Positions 33,432 to 47,400 of a DNA stretch of 64,000 bases are shown here, piece by piece. The position numbers and the translations under genes are program-made. The notes under the pieces were generated by a model, which saw only the letters and a program-made list of their open reading frames with translations, ran no database searches and was not told the DNA's origin. The DNA is from Daedaleopsis sinensis (Eukaryota > Basidiomycota > Agaricomycetes > Polyporales > Polyporaceae), in contig CM066311.1 in assembly GCA_033807695.1 (NCBI GenBank), positions 2,604,001 through 2,668,000 of the forward strand, in the 5' to 3' direction. Each line of letters starts with the position of its first letter. The first letter of the stretch is position 1.

Positions 33432-34798
33432 ATGTCGCTTGCGGTCACTCCCTCTCCTCCTCCCCAGGCCGTCGATGGCCTCCCCGGCGATATCATCCAG
33501 TCTATCGTGGACTGCCTCACAGAAGACTCTCGCACGCTGGGAATTTGCAGCTTGATCTCTCGTAGCTGGCTCCCCTGCTCCCGCTACCGTCTATTCCGCC
33601 ATACGATCTGCCACATCAAGCACCCTTCATCCGTTGACGACTTCCTCTCTTTCTTTCAGACATCGTCGGATGTCGTGCCATACGTCCGCTCTCTCAAGCT
33701 GGTGGGACGTCCGTGCGAGCCTCCTGCCACTCTCATGATCGACGATCTGCGACGAGTTCTCGAGACTTTTTTCCAACTCAAGCGGCTCGCGATCGAGCGG
33801 CTCACACTCTTGGCATCTCGCGCTGACCCCGAACCTGATGGCGACTCGACTCTCCAGCTCCTGACAGACCCGACTGTGGCCCTCACAGAGCTCCGTCTCT
33901 GCCGCATCTCCTGCGATCATGCAACGGCGGGGGCCTTCGACGCGCTGAAGACTTGGGTCGGATCGTCCCACCCATCCTACCGTTTGTTCATTGCCGACCC
34001 GAGCGATGTCAAGACCTTTCAGACCTTCATCAACTCGTTTGGGCCGCAGATCACACATCTCTCCTTGAACACCCTAGGACATCTCGTTCCCCTAAGGTTA
34101 TGGCTCACGGGCTACTCCGGAGATAACGCCGGTACGCAGACCCACTCCCTCTCGTGAATGCTGATTGAACCCTGAGCACTGACGTCGCGACTCGCTCACT
34201 ACCAGATAGTTTAGGCGAAAGAGAATACATGTCGCTCGCGCCCTGCACATCCCTCACCGAGCTCGTCCTCTACATTACCTCCGCGGGCGGTCTCGACGAC
34301 GACAGCCAGTTCATATTCTACTGGGTCACTCTCCAGGCAACCGTCACAGCGGTCGCTTCCCTCGGGTGCGGATCCGACGCCCCGCTGCACACACTCCGCC
34401 GCGTCACGCTGCGCTTCCAGCGATGCGGCCCGCACACCGCGCGCGCGATGCACGTGCATGCCGCCCTGCGCGACCCGCCCGACGCGCACGGGTGGGTGAG
34501 CCTCAACCCGGAGCTGTGGAAGAGTCTGGAGGACGCGCTAGTGTCGCTGCCCGCTCTGAACGCGCTGGTGTGTGTCCTGTGCGACGGCGGGTTCGTCCGC
34601 GAGTGGAGGACGCTCCTGTCCGACGCGGACGTAGACAGAACGATGGCGACTGTCTCGGAGGACGGGCGCGACACAGGAGACTTGCAGGTGGGGCCGCTGG
34701 ACGAGTATGGTGACTATGTCGCTTTCTTGACGAAGGCCTTCCCGCGGCTGCATTTGATGGGGTTGTTGCACTTCGAAAGGGGAGATTCAAACCTTTGA
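33432..34798 (+). CDS. F-box-like protein, 430 aa
   Basis: Two exons (33432-34131, 34206-34798). Residues 14-60 fit an F-box: VDGLPGDIIQSIVDCL, then LGICSLISRSWLPCSRYRLF. The remainder has leucine-patterned strands and helices (LTELRLCRISCDH, LRRVTLRFQRCG) like the degenerate LRR domains of mushroom F-box proteins. Such proteins usually bind Skp1 and select substrates for ubiquitination; the substrate is unknown. It has a near-identical inverted paralog at 52208-53580 (432 aa) with the intron at the same codon. The ATG is the one shared by both copies. Confidence 0.78.
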
Positions 34799-34860
34799 AT
34801 CTTCGACTTGGTTGCAATTATAAGTCCGTCTTCCCTAGAATAGTGTGCAACATATACATG

Positions 34861-35727
34861 AGCACAGATGGATTTGAACTGTTGTGTACCCGAGTCCTCA
34901 GTTGTCTGGGGGGTGGTCAGCGTCCGCCCCGAGTTTCATAGGAACGGACGAGCGGACGAGGACTCACATTGGATAGGAAGAGCACACCGTACGCGATCAG
35001 CTGGACCGTCTAGATGCCCGAGTGGCGTGTAAAGCTTTTCGTGAGCGCGGTGCCTACAGCTCGTGTAAGAAGTCCACCTGCTGTGCGGTGAAGTTGGATC
35101 GTTAGTGGCTCGAGTTGAGGCATGAGCGCTTCTTAGCCCGGTTCGGGATTTTCCGAAGAGCCTGCAAAATGTCATCAACTTGAAGTTCGTTTGCTTTCAA
35201 GTTGAACGAGTTTGTACTGTCCTCCACTCAGGTCCTCCAGAGTCTGCCGCCGCGCGAGCCAGCCTGGACTCATGCGGACGACGCTTGCATGCACCGACAT
35301 TGCCTTGACGACTCGAACACTCGTCTTCACTCTGCGTACCTCGGCGCCAGGACTGTGCAGCACGTCCGGCGCCCTACAAAGTTCCCCGGGCATAATTTTC
35401 CTTGAGTGAGCCCTGTGGTTTCGTCCTACCACCTCCGTCTCGTATGATAGGTACTGGCGCAGATCTCTATGTCATTCGACCGCGCATGGCTCGTGCCCGG
35501 TATAAAATGAATGACGACGCACCCTCCCATGGACAAGTCAAATTCCTATCTCAGGCTGGTTCAGCATGGAGCTACTTATGAAGTGCCCGGTGACTACCGC
35601 AGCACCCTGAGCGGCTGTTTTCTACAGGTTGCTCCTTATAGGCCTTATCTCTTGAGGCTCTCTTGCCCGGACCCCAACCCATTTCCATTCATCGACGTCT
35701 CCATCCTCCCTCTCCCGCTAGCTCACC
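34861..35727. promoter_or_regulatory. Upstream region of the first DUF4470/MYND gene, with TATA box
   Basis: No gene. TATAAAA at 35501-35507 lies about 220 bp before the ATG at 35728 and is the best core-promoter candidate. Confidence 0.45.
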
Positions 35728-38700
35728 ATGTCGCGGTCGCTATTCTGGCCTGGAAAATACTACTTCTACCCCATTGGCAACACTTCCGCCGTCTGTCTCA
35801 GTAGAGACTCTCCTCCGGACGTCACTTTGAACATTCTCCTATTAGCCTGTGGCGATCCCCGGAACGTACTATTCACGACGTATTGCGAGTCGCGTTCGAG
35901 TTCCCGTGAGCTCTATTCTATTAGTAGAGCGCAACCTTCACTGACTCCAACATATACCTCGTAGCTTGCAGAAAGCTAGATTACACGTGCTGTGATTACG
36001 ACCCGGGAATTCTAGGTGTGTTTCACCACTTCCTTCGAAGAATTGAACAGTAACATCGCAGATATAGCTCGGAATGTGCTCCTCCTCAGCATGATCATTG
36101 ACGGTACCCCTCATTCGACTCTTTGGAAGGTCTTCTTCCATATATACCTCGACCCCGAGGCTCATGCTGCTCTCATCGAGCAATGTGAGAAGCTAACTCG
36201 ATTCTCCTCGACTCTACAAGATTGGCGTTCTTCTGTGTACGCTCGCACCTTACGGATAGGATCCGCACACACCCTCAAAGGTATTCGTCGATGCTGGCAA
36301 TCATATGTACAATTCAACGTATCCTCGCCATCGACACGCCTTCGGGCTCGTGAACTCGTTGACGAGGCGCGGGACTATGTTATGCGCGATCACATCTTTT
36401 CCCCATGGAGTGTCTTCGCTTCACGATCATCTGGACCTACCATCCCCCTGGACACATCTTCTCATCTCTGCCTCGAGCAATTCAAGAATTACTGGAAAAC
36501 AGGTACAACTCACACGGACGCCAAGGACGTAGCAGCCGCCACACACCCAAACGCCTCCTTCTTTTACTCCAAGAATGGGGAAGGGTTCAATGTTCACTAC
36601 GGCACCGATCCCATGACACCCTTCCACCTCGCTCCTCTCTTTGCCAACGGACAACGAACGCTCACGACAAAAGATCTCGTCATGGCTGCACAGTCTGAGT
36701 TTTCCGACTGGTGCACTGCGTTCCGCGTGTCTGCGGAGGCGAATCTGAATCCTCCAGTCGTTCGTTTCCTTCTCGGCGATGCCATCGCTGTCGCCCAGCT
36801 CATTCGCGGTGCCGCGGATGGCGTATTCCAATCCACCGCTGCCACCATTGACGCCTGGACCGCCCGCCCGCTCGAACTCGACCAGATAGAGTATGTTGAC
36901 CACCATGCACCGACGCGTTTCGACGTTATCGATACGTCCAACCTGTGCGACACTCTTGGATATCTCGATACCCTCCTCGCGACAGTCCCGCTCCTCTCCA
37001 CCATATCATCTAGTCCTGTCCTCTACACCGAGCATCTCCGCTCCTACAAGTTGAACAGCTCTGTGACCGAGCTCAAGAGCCGGCTATTTGCGGATTTGTC
37101 CGCAATGGCACTCCTGCTTGATATCGTGCCGATGGATGCGTTGTCTGGTTTCTCCACCAGAAGTAGTTCGCATGAGGCTTTCCTCTGGTCCATGCAAATG
37201 CACGGCGAGGTCTCTATTAGGCAGTACCACCAGCCTCTCACCTGGAAGCGTCCACAGAGCGTGGATTCGGAGATACCGCGCAAAGACTCTGTCCCCATCG
37301 TCGTCGACAGCAGGCAGCTCGCGGCCCTGTTCCACCACATCTACTGCAAGGTTTTCGCATACGAAGACATAACCGGCGCATTTCTCAAAGTGGACGAGGC
37401 CGACCTTCCAAGTGCACTCCTGCGTTCTGCCACCCTCGTACCAACGCGCGAGTCATTCGTCGCACTACTCGATTTCGTCCGTACTCGACTCAACGTGCCC
37501 GTCCGTCAATGGTCGGAGATCATCTCACACTTCCTCGAGCTCCGCCGTGCTGAGCAGCCCCGGACACCTCTCGACGCGCTTAGCCATCGAGAACTGTTCG
37601 CGCAGTGGCAACGCTACCGCATTGCCGAGGGAGTAGACAACGTACCCAGGCCAAGGGACGGTCGACTCGCTCATTGGCCGAGCATTCCCCCACTCGTCAG
37701 GATATACCTCACTGTTCCGCGAACCCGACTCGCGGTCCTTGACAACGTCACCGACACCGTGCCTGCTATCTGCCTTCAATGCTTTGTCCAACTAAACGCC
37801 GATCGCGGAGGTTCGGAACACCTCTTTCAGTCAGTTCGCGCAGTATTCGGAACCGTAGATGTTGCCAGCACCGGGACGGGGTCATATCCGGATGTTTCTG
37901 TGCAAGAAGACGAACGTGGGCAGGACAGTCGCTCCTCTTTAATTGCTTCATTTGTGGTCCCAACCCGTGTTCTCACTGAAGCCGAGGATTTCGACTCTAC
38001 GGTAGTGGGTATGTCAGCTCGCACGACTGCTGGGTCCGCGAGGGCTCTAATCTCGGCTCTCGATGGGCCTTCAATCTTCACTGCAAGACTTGGTGATCTG
38101 CAAACCATCCACATTGTTCCCGAATCACCCCTTCCCGAGCTGCGGCGCCATTCGTCTTCTGAAGACCCAACGAATCCGCCGCAATCAACAAATAGTCCAG
38201 ACACAATCGGCACGCACAGTTTTGTCCACGCTGAGCTCGATCCCCAGCGTCGTTGTGTTGTGTCTTTGATAGCAAGAGTCGATGTAGACAACCCTGACGC
38301 GAAACGATCGCTCTCCAGTGGACTGTCTCCTGTGGCTGACCAACGCTCGCCTTGTGTTGTGCGCATCGAGTTAGGCAGACACTCCCAGCATGTCGTTTTC
38401 CTGCTCCCAGTCATGAGCTCGGAGCGGAAGCTTCGGGTGGCGCGCAAGTCCAGTTACATCGAGGTTTGTAGCTGAACGTCTGTTTATGAACGGTCGCTGA
38501 ACGTTGTAAATTTCAGGTCGTCGTGCGCGTCGCAATACCTTTTTCGAAACCGGACGGGATGAAGTTGAACCCCTTCCCAGTGTTTCCAACAAACACCTCC
38601 CTTTCTCCGTCCAACATTCACCGCATTCCGCTCGACCTGCTCCCTGTCCTAGGACCGCGGGATCTCTCTGAGCTGGACAAGTGGTATCGACCCCATGTCA

Positions 38701-39506
38701 CCTATCAGATGTCTATTGACGAGCGGGACACATCGAAGAACAAGCAACACGGCGACGCCATGGTATACCTGAAGGACACCATTCACGCGATCATGATGCG
38801 AGCCATGGGCCTCGGAGGCAAACCCGTCGCTCGGACGTTCGCGCTCATCGACGATAACACCAATGACTGCGACACGTTATTCTTCGTCAACACCGTCCGA
38901 CTCGACCTCTCATCCCACACCGTCGTTTGCGACGCGTATGTCCTACCTCTCTGTCCCGACTTAATGCCGGCTATCCGGGCTCAGTTCCAGCAGCTCCTCC
39001 AGTCAGGTATCGTCGTGCATTACCGTGTCTACGGCGGAGAGATGCGCGCGTGGAAGCAACTTCTCCCTGCGCTCGTTGAGCGCTGTCGTACATCCTGGAC
39101 GCACGGCGTGAACTGCGAGTACGCCGTGTCAGGCCGGGTCCCGCGGGAGCTCGAGACAGGCGAGGGCGACCCCCTGTGCTCCTGTGGTAGAGGGAAGGAC
39201 GTCAGTAGGATGGTCAATGGCGGGCCGGGTCTATGGAAGGAGTTCGCGCCGTACGTGACGCGAGTCGCGCTCTCTCCTCTCTTTGCGGTCTCCTATCTAG
39301 AGCCTGTGTTTGAGCGCGACCGATCTCCGCTCGGGGTGAACAGCGCCATACCGTCGACCGGAGGAAGGAAGTGCCACAAGTGCGGTAGAGCTGAACAAGG
39401 ATCGCAGGCTTTGCTTCAGTGTGCCCGCTGTAGATCGGTCATATATTGCTCGAAGACGTGTCAGAAGGACGACTGGAAACAGCACAAGTCCTCCTGCTCT
39501 GTGTAA
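35728..39506 (+). CDS. DUF4470 and MYND zinc-finger protein, copy A, 1204 aa
   Basis: Four exons: 35728-35905, 35965-36015, 36068-38463 and 38517-39506, all in phase. The N-terminus (YYFYPIGNTSAVCLSRD, NILLLACGDPRNVLFTTYCE, then RKLDYTCCDYDPGILARNVL) fits the DUF4470 domain, which resembles the N-terminal part of dynein assembly factor DNAAF3 and an S-adenosylmethionine-binding fold (GCGDPRN as glycine-rich loop). The large middle is unrecognised. The last 42 residues form a MYND finger: CHKCG...LLQCARCRSVIYCSKTCQKD then W-x2-H-x3-C, with all Cys and His zinc ligands. MYND fingers bind proline-rich partners. Function in fungi is unknown. Copy B follows in tandem 412 bp downstream with the same exon structure. 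Confidence 0.8.
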
Positions 39507-39918
39507 TCTCAATAGCATGTCAATATCTACAAGCTCCCGTATACGCCCCGGCGATTCATACGAATATATCTGTTTTACAGTGTATGACACTGAAATCGAC
39601 GCATATCGCGCCGCTTTAATTTTGGCGCTCAGTGAGCGTGCGCGCGCTAACAACACTTTTTGCAAAGCATCATCATCCATTAACCATCATCTTCCGAAAG
39701 CCCAAGGCCTGCCGGTAACATGGTCCCATACATAATCGACCAGCGAACAGATCGTTCAATGTTCAACTGCAAGTTCCAAACAGGTCTATGCATCGAGCCT
39801 GGAGCTGAGTCTCCGCGCTTGCCACTCGACTTCTACTACCGCAGCACCAGACGCTTTAAGGCGATTTAGCTCGAATATCGTATTGCAACGCGTCGAGCCC
39901 TGCTTCCTCTTGCCCTCC

Positions 39919-42900
39919 ATGGCCTCACCCCTTTTTCTGCCTGGTGAATACTTTTTCTACCCCATTGGCAACACCTCAGCGGTCTCCCTGACTAGAGACA
40001 TCTCTCCGGACGCACCCGCCGATATTTTGCTTATACCATGCGGCGATCCCCGAAACATCCTGTTCACCGTGTATTGCGAGCCTGAGAATGGTGTGTATGA
40101 CTTACGACTTCGCTACAACCTGCCTGCACTGACTAAAGACACCCTTTACAGTGCACAGAAAGCTAGACTTCACATGCTGTGACCACGACCCCGGTGTTTT
40201 AGGTGAGTAATATCTGCGGGTCTTATTGAGTGTTAACACTAATGGCGACGTCGACTGTGCTAGCGAGGAATGCCCTCCTGCTCGCACTCATCCTAGACGC
40301 AGTCCCGATGCCAACGGCGTGGAACATCTTCTATCACATAAATCTGGACACGGCGGCACACTCTGCTCTCGTGACCGAGTGCCAAAAGCTCATCCGCAGT
40401 GCTTCGACTCTCCAGGACTGGCGGTCCTCTTCGTATGGGCGCACCCTTCGAATCGGATCGGAACACACACTCGCCGAGCTTCGGAGACATTGGGAATTGT
40501 ACGTGAGTTTCGGCGAACTCTACCACTGTCCCACCGGCCAGAGCATTCGTGAGCTCGTCGACAACGTCCGACAACACATCATGCTCGATTACGCCTCTAA
40601 AGGTTCCCCGTCCACCAGATCACTGGGCCCCCTCAGGTTCTTATCAGAATACCTTTCCGGCCTCTATGACAAGCTCTTCGAAAACTACTGGCGGACTGGC
40701 ACGACCTTCACCGATCCAGAACTCATTGCAGCGGCTGCTCATGCCAACCCCACCTTTTTCTACTCGAAAGCTGGAGAAGGCTTCAACGTACACTACAACA
40801 CAGACCCTATCACTTCATTTCATCTTGCACCTCTGTTCAGCAACGCGCATGGCAATCTTACAATCAGGGACATGGTGACCGCGGCACAATCTGAGTTCTC
40901 CGGGTGGTGTACGGCGTTTCGGACGGCTGTAGTGCGTAACCCGACTTCCTCTGCTCCTATAGTCCGCTTTCTCCTCGGGGATGCTATCGCGGTGGCCCGA
41001 GTACTTCAGGTTTGCGGAGACCAGAAAGTCTACGAAGTACCGCAAGTTACCGTTGCACCATGGACTACCCGACCTTTCGTCCTCGATAAAGAGGAGTATT
41101 CGACGTTCAATGCCCCCACGCGTTTTGACGTTATCGATACGTCCAACCTATCCGACCACATAGGCCTCTTGAACATCTTGCTCTTTTCCATTCCTTTGCT
41201 GTCGGATCCCTCCCGCGCACCAGTGCTTTACACGGAGTCCCTGCTGTCATTCAAACCTAGTTCACAGTCGGCCTCGGAGTTTACTAGTCGACTCTTCGCA
41301 GATCTGTCAACTGTGGCATTGATCTTGGACATTGCCCCGGTCGATGCTTTGTCGGGCTTCACCACGCGATGCAACACACATGAGCTGCTAGAAGCCCAGA
41401 TGTATGCGGAAGCGGAACTTTCTATCGGACAGTATCACCAGACTCTCACTTGGAAACGGATCTGCAGTTGTGACGCAGCACTGGCGTCATCACGCCGGTG
41501 TTGCTCCGTGCGGATGGTTTTCGACATCGGACAGCTCGCCCGTCTGATGTACAATGTTTATAATCACCTCTTCGCCCACGACGACATGTTGCGGCTCTTG
41601 ACCACGAACAAGAACAACAGGGAGCTGGCCCTTCAACGGTCTGCACGGAGCGCCTTCTCGCGCGAACTATTTGTCATATTCCTCCACTTCCTTCGCCGTC
41701 GTCTTCAAGTACCCGAAGCTGAATGGTCTGACATCATGGAGTACTTTCTGAACTTGCATCTGAAGAAAGCGACAACGACTTCCCTGTTTGACGCCGTCTC
41801 CCTTAGAGATCTTCACACGCAACTCATTCTTCATCAGGTGTACCGTTGTCCGGGCTTTGACAAGACGACGAAACCCTCTCGAGGTAGACTGTCTCTTTGG
41901 CGTGACGTCCCTCCACTCGTCAGGGTGTATCTCACGATCCCTCCAAGTCGACTGAACGTTTTCCCGAACATCATCGAGAAGGTTGGAACACCGTATCTAC
42001 AATGTGTTCTTCATTCCCCTCAAGATGGACTAGGCGATCATATATTTCAATCTGTCAAAATTGCATATGGCCAGGTCGTCAGAAACCACGAGTCGGAACG
42101 CGGAGTACACTTTCAGGAGGATTTCCGCGGTGCTTCTGGAGACTCTCCGCTGGTCGCATGGTTCGTTGTCCCCGGTCGTCTTCTCACCGCGGTCGACAAT
42201 CCCAACACCGTTATCGCAGGACTTACGGTCCGCATGAACCCCATGCACGTCACAGCTCTTCTGCCTGTTCTCGGGCCCAGCCTTGTCATCTTCAGCGCCT
42301 CGCTCGAAGATCGAGAACATGTCCATCTCTCCCCTGAACAACCCTCCTCTATTCCACTGCCGAACTTAGGGCCTTTCTCTTTGTGTCAGTTCCAGTCTAC
42401 GACTCACCGTCCTTCCGCCCAGTCGCAGAGTTCCCCTGATGACTTGAACATCATAGGACAGCTTTCAACCCCTCTGCGCGTCGATTTGGACCCAGACTGT
42501 GAACGAGTCACCTTGCTGACAGCGCGGATCGACGTCGAGGATGAACAGGCCAAGAGCGCGTTTGCGAATGGTACAACACCCTCTGTCGTCCAGACTTCCG
42601 CATGCACCGTTCGAGTCTCCTTGGGGAATCGTGTTCAGGACCTTGTCTTCCCGCTACCTGTCCTTGGCTCTCAGCGCAAGGTACGGCTTGCGCGCAAGTC
42701 GTGCTACATAGAGGTGTGTTCGACTCTTTTCATCAGTCACTGACATGAAGCTCACGTCTTGTTTTCAGGTCGCAGTGCCAACCTCGGTCCCTACGACATC
42801 ATCGCCGCTATCCGACTCCACGCTCGTAGGTGCCATGGCGTTCGATCCGTTCCCCCTCAATCGAAGTTTCCATGCCTCTCTGGTACCGTGGAACATGCAT

Positions 42901-43782
42901 CGCATTCCGCTGGACCGTCTCCCCGTCTTGAGGACCGACAACACGTCCAACGTCGCGAAGTGGTGTGACCCTCACCTGGGCTCTCAGTTCTCAATCCGGG
43001 AACGCCTCATCTGCCGACAAAAGCCGCACACCAACGTTCTCGTGCACATCAAGGAGAGCATTCAAAATGTCATTGTCCGAGCGATGGGAACTCAGGGAGG
43101 ACCTCCAGCGCGAATCTTCGCGCTACGCAATACAGGCAACGGCGACTGCGACACTATTCTCTTCGTGCGCGATATCCGTTTCGACATCACCTGCCACACC
43201 GTCGTCTGCGATGCATTCGTTCTGCCCTTGACGCATGCCCTGCTCTCTATCATCGAGCAACCATTTGGACGACTCGCCAGGGCCGGTATAACCAATGTCG
43301 CGGTCTCTGCGGAGGAGATGCTGGCATGGAAACAACTCCTCCCCGCACTCGTTGAACGGTGCCGCACATGGTCGCACGGGCCGAATTGCGAGTACGTCGC
43401 GGAGGGACGGATTCCTCTAGAGACTCGGATGAGCAGAGGCGATCCCCTCTGCAGCTGCGGACGAGGACGCGACGTCGAGGGCATGCTTCGCGGCGGTGAA
43501 CTGTGGAAGAGCCTCGCCCCCTACGTGACGCGGATCGCACTGTCTCCCCTCTTCGCGGTTTCGTACTTGGAGCCTGTGTTCGACTCGGAGATGTTGACTC
43601 CCGTCGACGCAGAGCAAGACGATAAAGGACCGGAGCCGACACGCCGATGCGACGGATGCGAGAAACGATGCGAGCATGGAGTTCTGCGGAGGTGCTCGGG
43701 GTGCAAGATGGCGTTCTACTGCTCGGATGGCTGCCAGAAGCGGGACTGGAAGAGGCACAAGCGCGAGTGTAAGGTAGTGTAA
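39919..43782 (+). CDS. DUF4470 and MYND zinc-finger protein, copy B, 1228 aa
   Basis: Exons 39919-40090, 40152-40202, 40264-42713 and 42769-43782. The second exon is 51 bp, as in copy A and in the third gene at 62472, and all intron phases match. N-terminal DUF4470 motifs are FFYPIGNTSAVSLTRD and CGDPRNILFTVYCE. Shared middle motifs include FFYSKAGEGFNVHY and FDVIDTSNLSDH. The C-terminal MYND finger is CDGCEKRCEHGVLRRCSGCK followed by YCSDGCQKRDWKRHKREC, ligands intact. It is a tandem duplicate of copy A, clearly diverged but with frame and domains kept, which argues for function. Another ATG 36 bp upstream is in frame; I chose the one aligning with the paralogs. Confidence 0.8.
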
Positions 43783-44468
43783 GATTAGCGACGTTATCTT
43801 TGTCTGGCTACGCACAGATACGAGCTCGGAATCACCCAATGTGGTCTTGTTGAATTGAATTTTTGCTGCTATTACCTACGATGTGTTGTCTGAGACTTAG
43901 ACAAGAGTCCGACGTACTGGCGATCCATATGTAATCGTTGCATGACGGAGCTTGTCCGAGTGTACGAGCAACTGGCCGCGACAGGCAGCCGCTTGCGATA
44001 TGCAGTATAAGTCTCGAGTACTAGTGTTTTCCATTAGTGCTGCCGCGATCCAAGTGGGTACGTACATACAGACACAAGCCAACGAGTGTGGTGCAACATC
44101 GATATCCCAACGACGGAATGCGAAGAGAGAACAGGTGAACATAAGCCAGCGCGAGGACATCGCCGGTCCGCGCAATCGTAGTCGCAGAATGACACCGAGC
44201 AGTATACGTACTAGCAGGGCACAATGGGAATGGTATCCGGGATCCAAGATCCAGCCGCGAGTGCGAGTGTTCGACTTCCATAGCAGCAGAGCGGGAGACA
44301 TACGGTACGTACAGAGCAGCGTCACGGCGCGCGCGCGCACAGGGAGGGGGGTTCAGCCTCGGAGCACGCGCGAGCCCTCGATCCTCCTCATACGAGTAGC
44401 CACCTTCCACGGGATATGGGTATGTGTTACGTTTCCGGGTTCCGCGAACGCCCGAGCTCGTCGAGGGT
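43783..44468. other. Intergenic between converging genes
   Basis: No gene recognised; probable 3' flanks of copy B and the BTB/CAP-Gly gene. Confidence 0.4.
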
Positions 44469-47400
44469 TCACAGCGACAGGTCGGAGCCGACCGCGTCGA
44501 CGACGTACAGCACCTGCTGCGGGCGCACGAACAGGCCGCGCGACTCGGAGGTGGACATGTCCGACACGGCGGGCGACACGCTCCGCAGACGCTTCGCCCT
44601 GTCGATACTGAGCTGGTCGCCCTCGCGCTTCAAGCTCTTGGGCTCCCTGCCACTGCCACTGCCACTGCCATTGCCGTTGCCGTTGCCGACGCTCCACTCG
44701 TTCCGCCGGCGGCGCGACGCCCCAGACAGCTCCTGCCCGAACTCCCACTCGGACGCGGCGCCGATGTCGAAGTAGCGCACGCCGCCCCACGTGCCGTCGT
44801 GCCACTGGCGGCCGTCGAGCTTGTCGTCCGCCCAGGCGTCGCTCATGGGCACCTCGACGCCGACCCACGGCCCGCGCTCGCCCTCGACCTCGCCGATGTA
44901 GCGCGCGTACGCCCGGAAGCGCGCCTTCTTCGACGAGATGATGCACGGGATCCCGATCTCGAGCGTCGCCCCCCGCGGGGGCGGGAGCGCGGAGACCGAC
45001 GGGGTGTTCAGGGAGAGCTCGCGGATGGTGTCTGCGGAGCTCTTGCGCTTGAGCGACTCGCGCTCGCGCACGGTCGACGCGCTGCTCGAGGAGACGATGC
45101 TCGCCTGCTTCTCGTGCGATATCGCTGGCGCGGGCTTGCCCGCCTTAGCCTTGATCGTCCCATTGGCATCGGTCGATTCGCCCTCTGGGGGGAGCGGCTT
45201 CCCGTTCGCCTTGGCGGGCGTGGTCGGTTTCGAGGTCGCTGGGGTGCCAGAGACAGACCGTGCGACCGACTTCCGGGTCGCGGTCGACTTCGTCGAGACA
45301 GTGGAGCGGACGGAGACGGAAGACGGCGTGCGCCTGGCCACTGGACTGAGCTTGGGCGGATCCGTCGGCTTTCCCCTGATCGACGGTGTGGTCCGCGAGA
45401 CTACAGAGGGGGGACGCTTCGGGACGCGGGGGGTGCTCGGGCCCGTCGTGACACTCGTGGTCGAGACGGCTGAGGCGGCGGACGACTTGCGCGAGCGGGC
45501 AGCACTGCTGACGGTGAGCTCCGACTTGGCCGTCTCGAACGCCGTGGAGTTTTCGCTGGTCGTCGCTGTGGACAGCGTCGACGCGCGCGAAGAGCCAGAA
45601 GGGGTCCGGAGGGTGGACGGCCCGGCGATCCCTTTCCGAATGGTCGACGCCGTGGACCGAGTCGACTTGATGGAGGCCGCGACGGACTTTGGTCGGGGAG
45701 GCCTATCGGCTGTCGCAGTGGAGTGGACAGACGCGGTGCTCCTCCGGACGTTCGCGGTCGAGAGGCTATTTCGTGGAACAGGACTTGGGCTGGGCGAGAG
45801 GGGAGATTTAGCGCGGTCTGTGTCTGCGAGGCTAGCACGCGACGAGGGAGATAGTGTGGTGTGTGCGGGCGTGAGTTTCGAGTCTGGTCTGAGGCTGCTC
45901 GGGGAGAGAGGCACACGCCGCGGAATTGTCGCCGTCGAGACGCGAGAGGTGGTTGAAAGTGTGCTGCGTGCGACCGATCGTACCGAGGCAGCGGAAGACT
46001 TCGCGCCTTCCCGTCCTCCGACAGATCTTGTCACGCTGCGCATTGAGTGCAAGCTGACAGTGTCCGAGTCTTCCACCCTTGAGACGGGACCGTTCCTGAC
46101 GGTGAGCTTGCCGCCTCGTGCGGTCGAAGTGGGCGTGGAGGGCATCAAGAGGTCCGCCTCGCTCTCCAGCTCGAGTTCTAAGAGTGCCTGTCAGTAGGGA
46201 ACCTCTTCGGCTCGTGATGAGCTCACCGGTAGCGATTTCTTTCGCAGCCCAGGGTTCCAGGCCAGCGAACGTGCCGTCTTGCTTCATAGTGAGCCAGCGC
46301 CTGCGGATGTAGCGCACGATGTCCATGCGTGCCTGCTCTGCTTGCACGCGAACATGGGAGGTTGACGACAGGAGTGCTGCTTCTGGGTCGGCTGGATGCG
46401 GTCTCAGGAGAACGGAATCGACGAGAGCCTGGCGGACGTTTCAAGTAAGTAACTACGCTCGTCGGGAAGGCAAGGGACGCACCTGATACGCCATAGCAGC
46501 GTTCTTCTCGTTCAATCCTCTGCGCAAGGAGTCCAAGAGCATCTCCACCTTCTCCCCGTCCTCGAACCTCACACCGTCCGCTTCCATGATCTCCAACCAC
46601 TCGGGCTGTTCGAAGCATTCCGCCGCCTGCGAGGCCACGACATCGTCGATGGTCTTGCGCGCACTCATGACCATGTCGCGAACGGTCTCGCCCCACGTGT
46701 CGATAGTAGTGTCGAGTCTCTTGAGCGCCGCCTGCGAGGCGGCGAGCAGCACGAACACGTTCATGGGGGTCGTGCGCTTGCCGAGGCCCTTGAGGAGCAC
46801 GTCGCGTGTCTTCTGCGGGAGCGCGGCAAACTCGGCGGTGCACCAGCCCTCGCCGAAGAGGCCGACGAGTGCGCGGCGGGCGCCGCGTTCGAGGTGGGGG
46901 TTCTTGACGTCGTCGAGGATGGCGAACTCGAGGACACGGGGGACGCGGCGCGCGCACTGGCGGCAGCGGCAGCCTCCGGTGCCCCATTTGCCGCCTGTGA
47001 TCGCCTCGTACTCGGCGAATTCGAGGAAGGCGTGGAAGAGACCGTGCAACATTTCTTGCACGATGCGGGCTTGTATTTCTTCGTAGAGGGTATCGAGAGC
47101 GAGGTATGCTGCGGAGCGCATGATGTGGAAAGCGGTGTCGAGGTCGAAGGTGCGGTTGGAGAAGATGAGAGTTCCGGTGTATATGAAGCCGAGGGTAAAG
47201 TGGAGGGATGCGGGGGTGAACGGGGGAGAGGGGAGATTGAGGGTCAGAGGCTCGCCAGGAGTTGGCTTGACGCCCCATTGGAGGAGCTGGGTGTTGAAGT
47301 AGGGGGAGCGGGAGGCGAGGATGAAGCGGTGGGAGGAGAAGATGGCGGTCGCAGATTCGTGATTGGTGGAGGAGAAGGAGCCGGTGAGTGCGATACGGAC

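Larger units (their letters stand above)
33261..34860 (+). repeat. Inverted segmental duplication, left copy
   Basis: This segment includes promoter, F-box gene and 3' flank, and is repeated in inverted orientation at 52146-53747. Shared flanks include CGGACAGCCATGAATCCCAC upstream and GACTTGGTTGCAAT ... CATATACATGA downstream. Confidence 0.8.

Noticed and set aside
44424..46197. Long open frames on the plus strand opposite the BTB/CAP-Gly gene
   Set aside because: They are antisense shadows of a GC-rich, Ser/Thr-rich coding exon; no domain pattern or splice logic.
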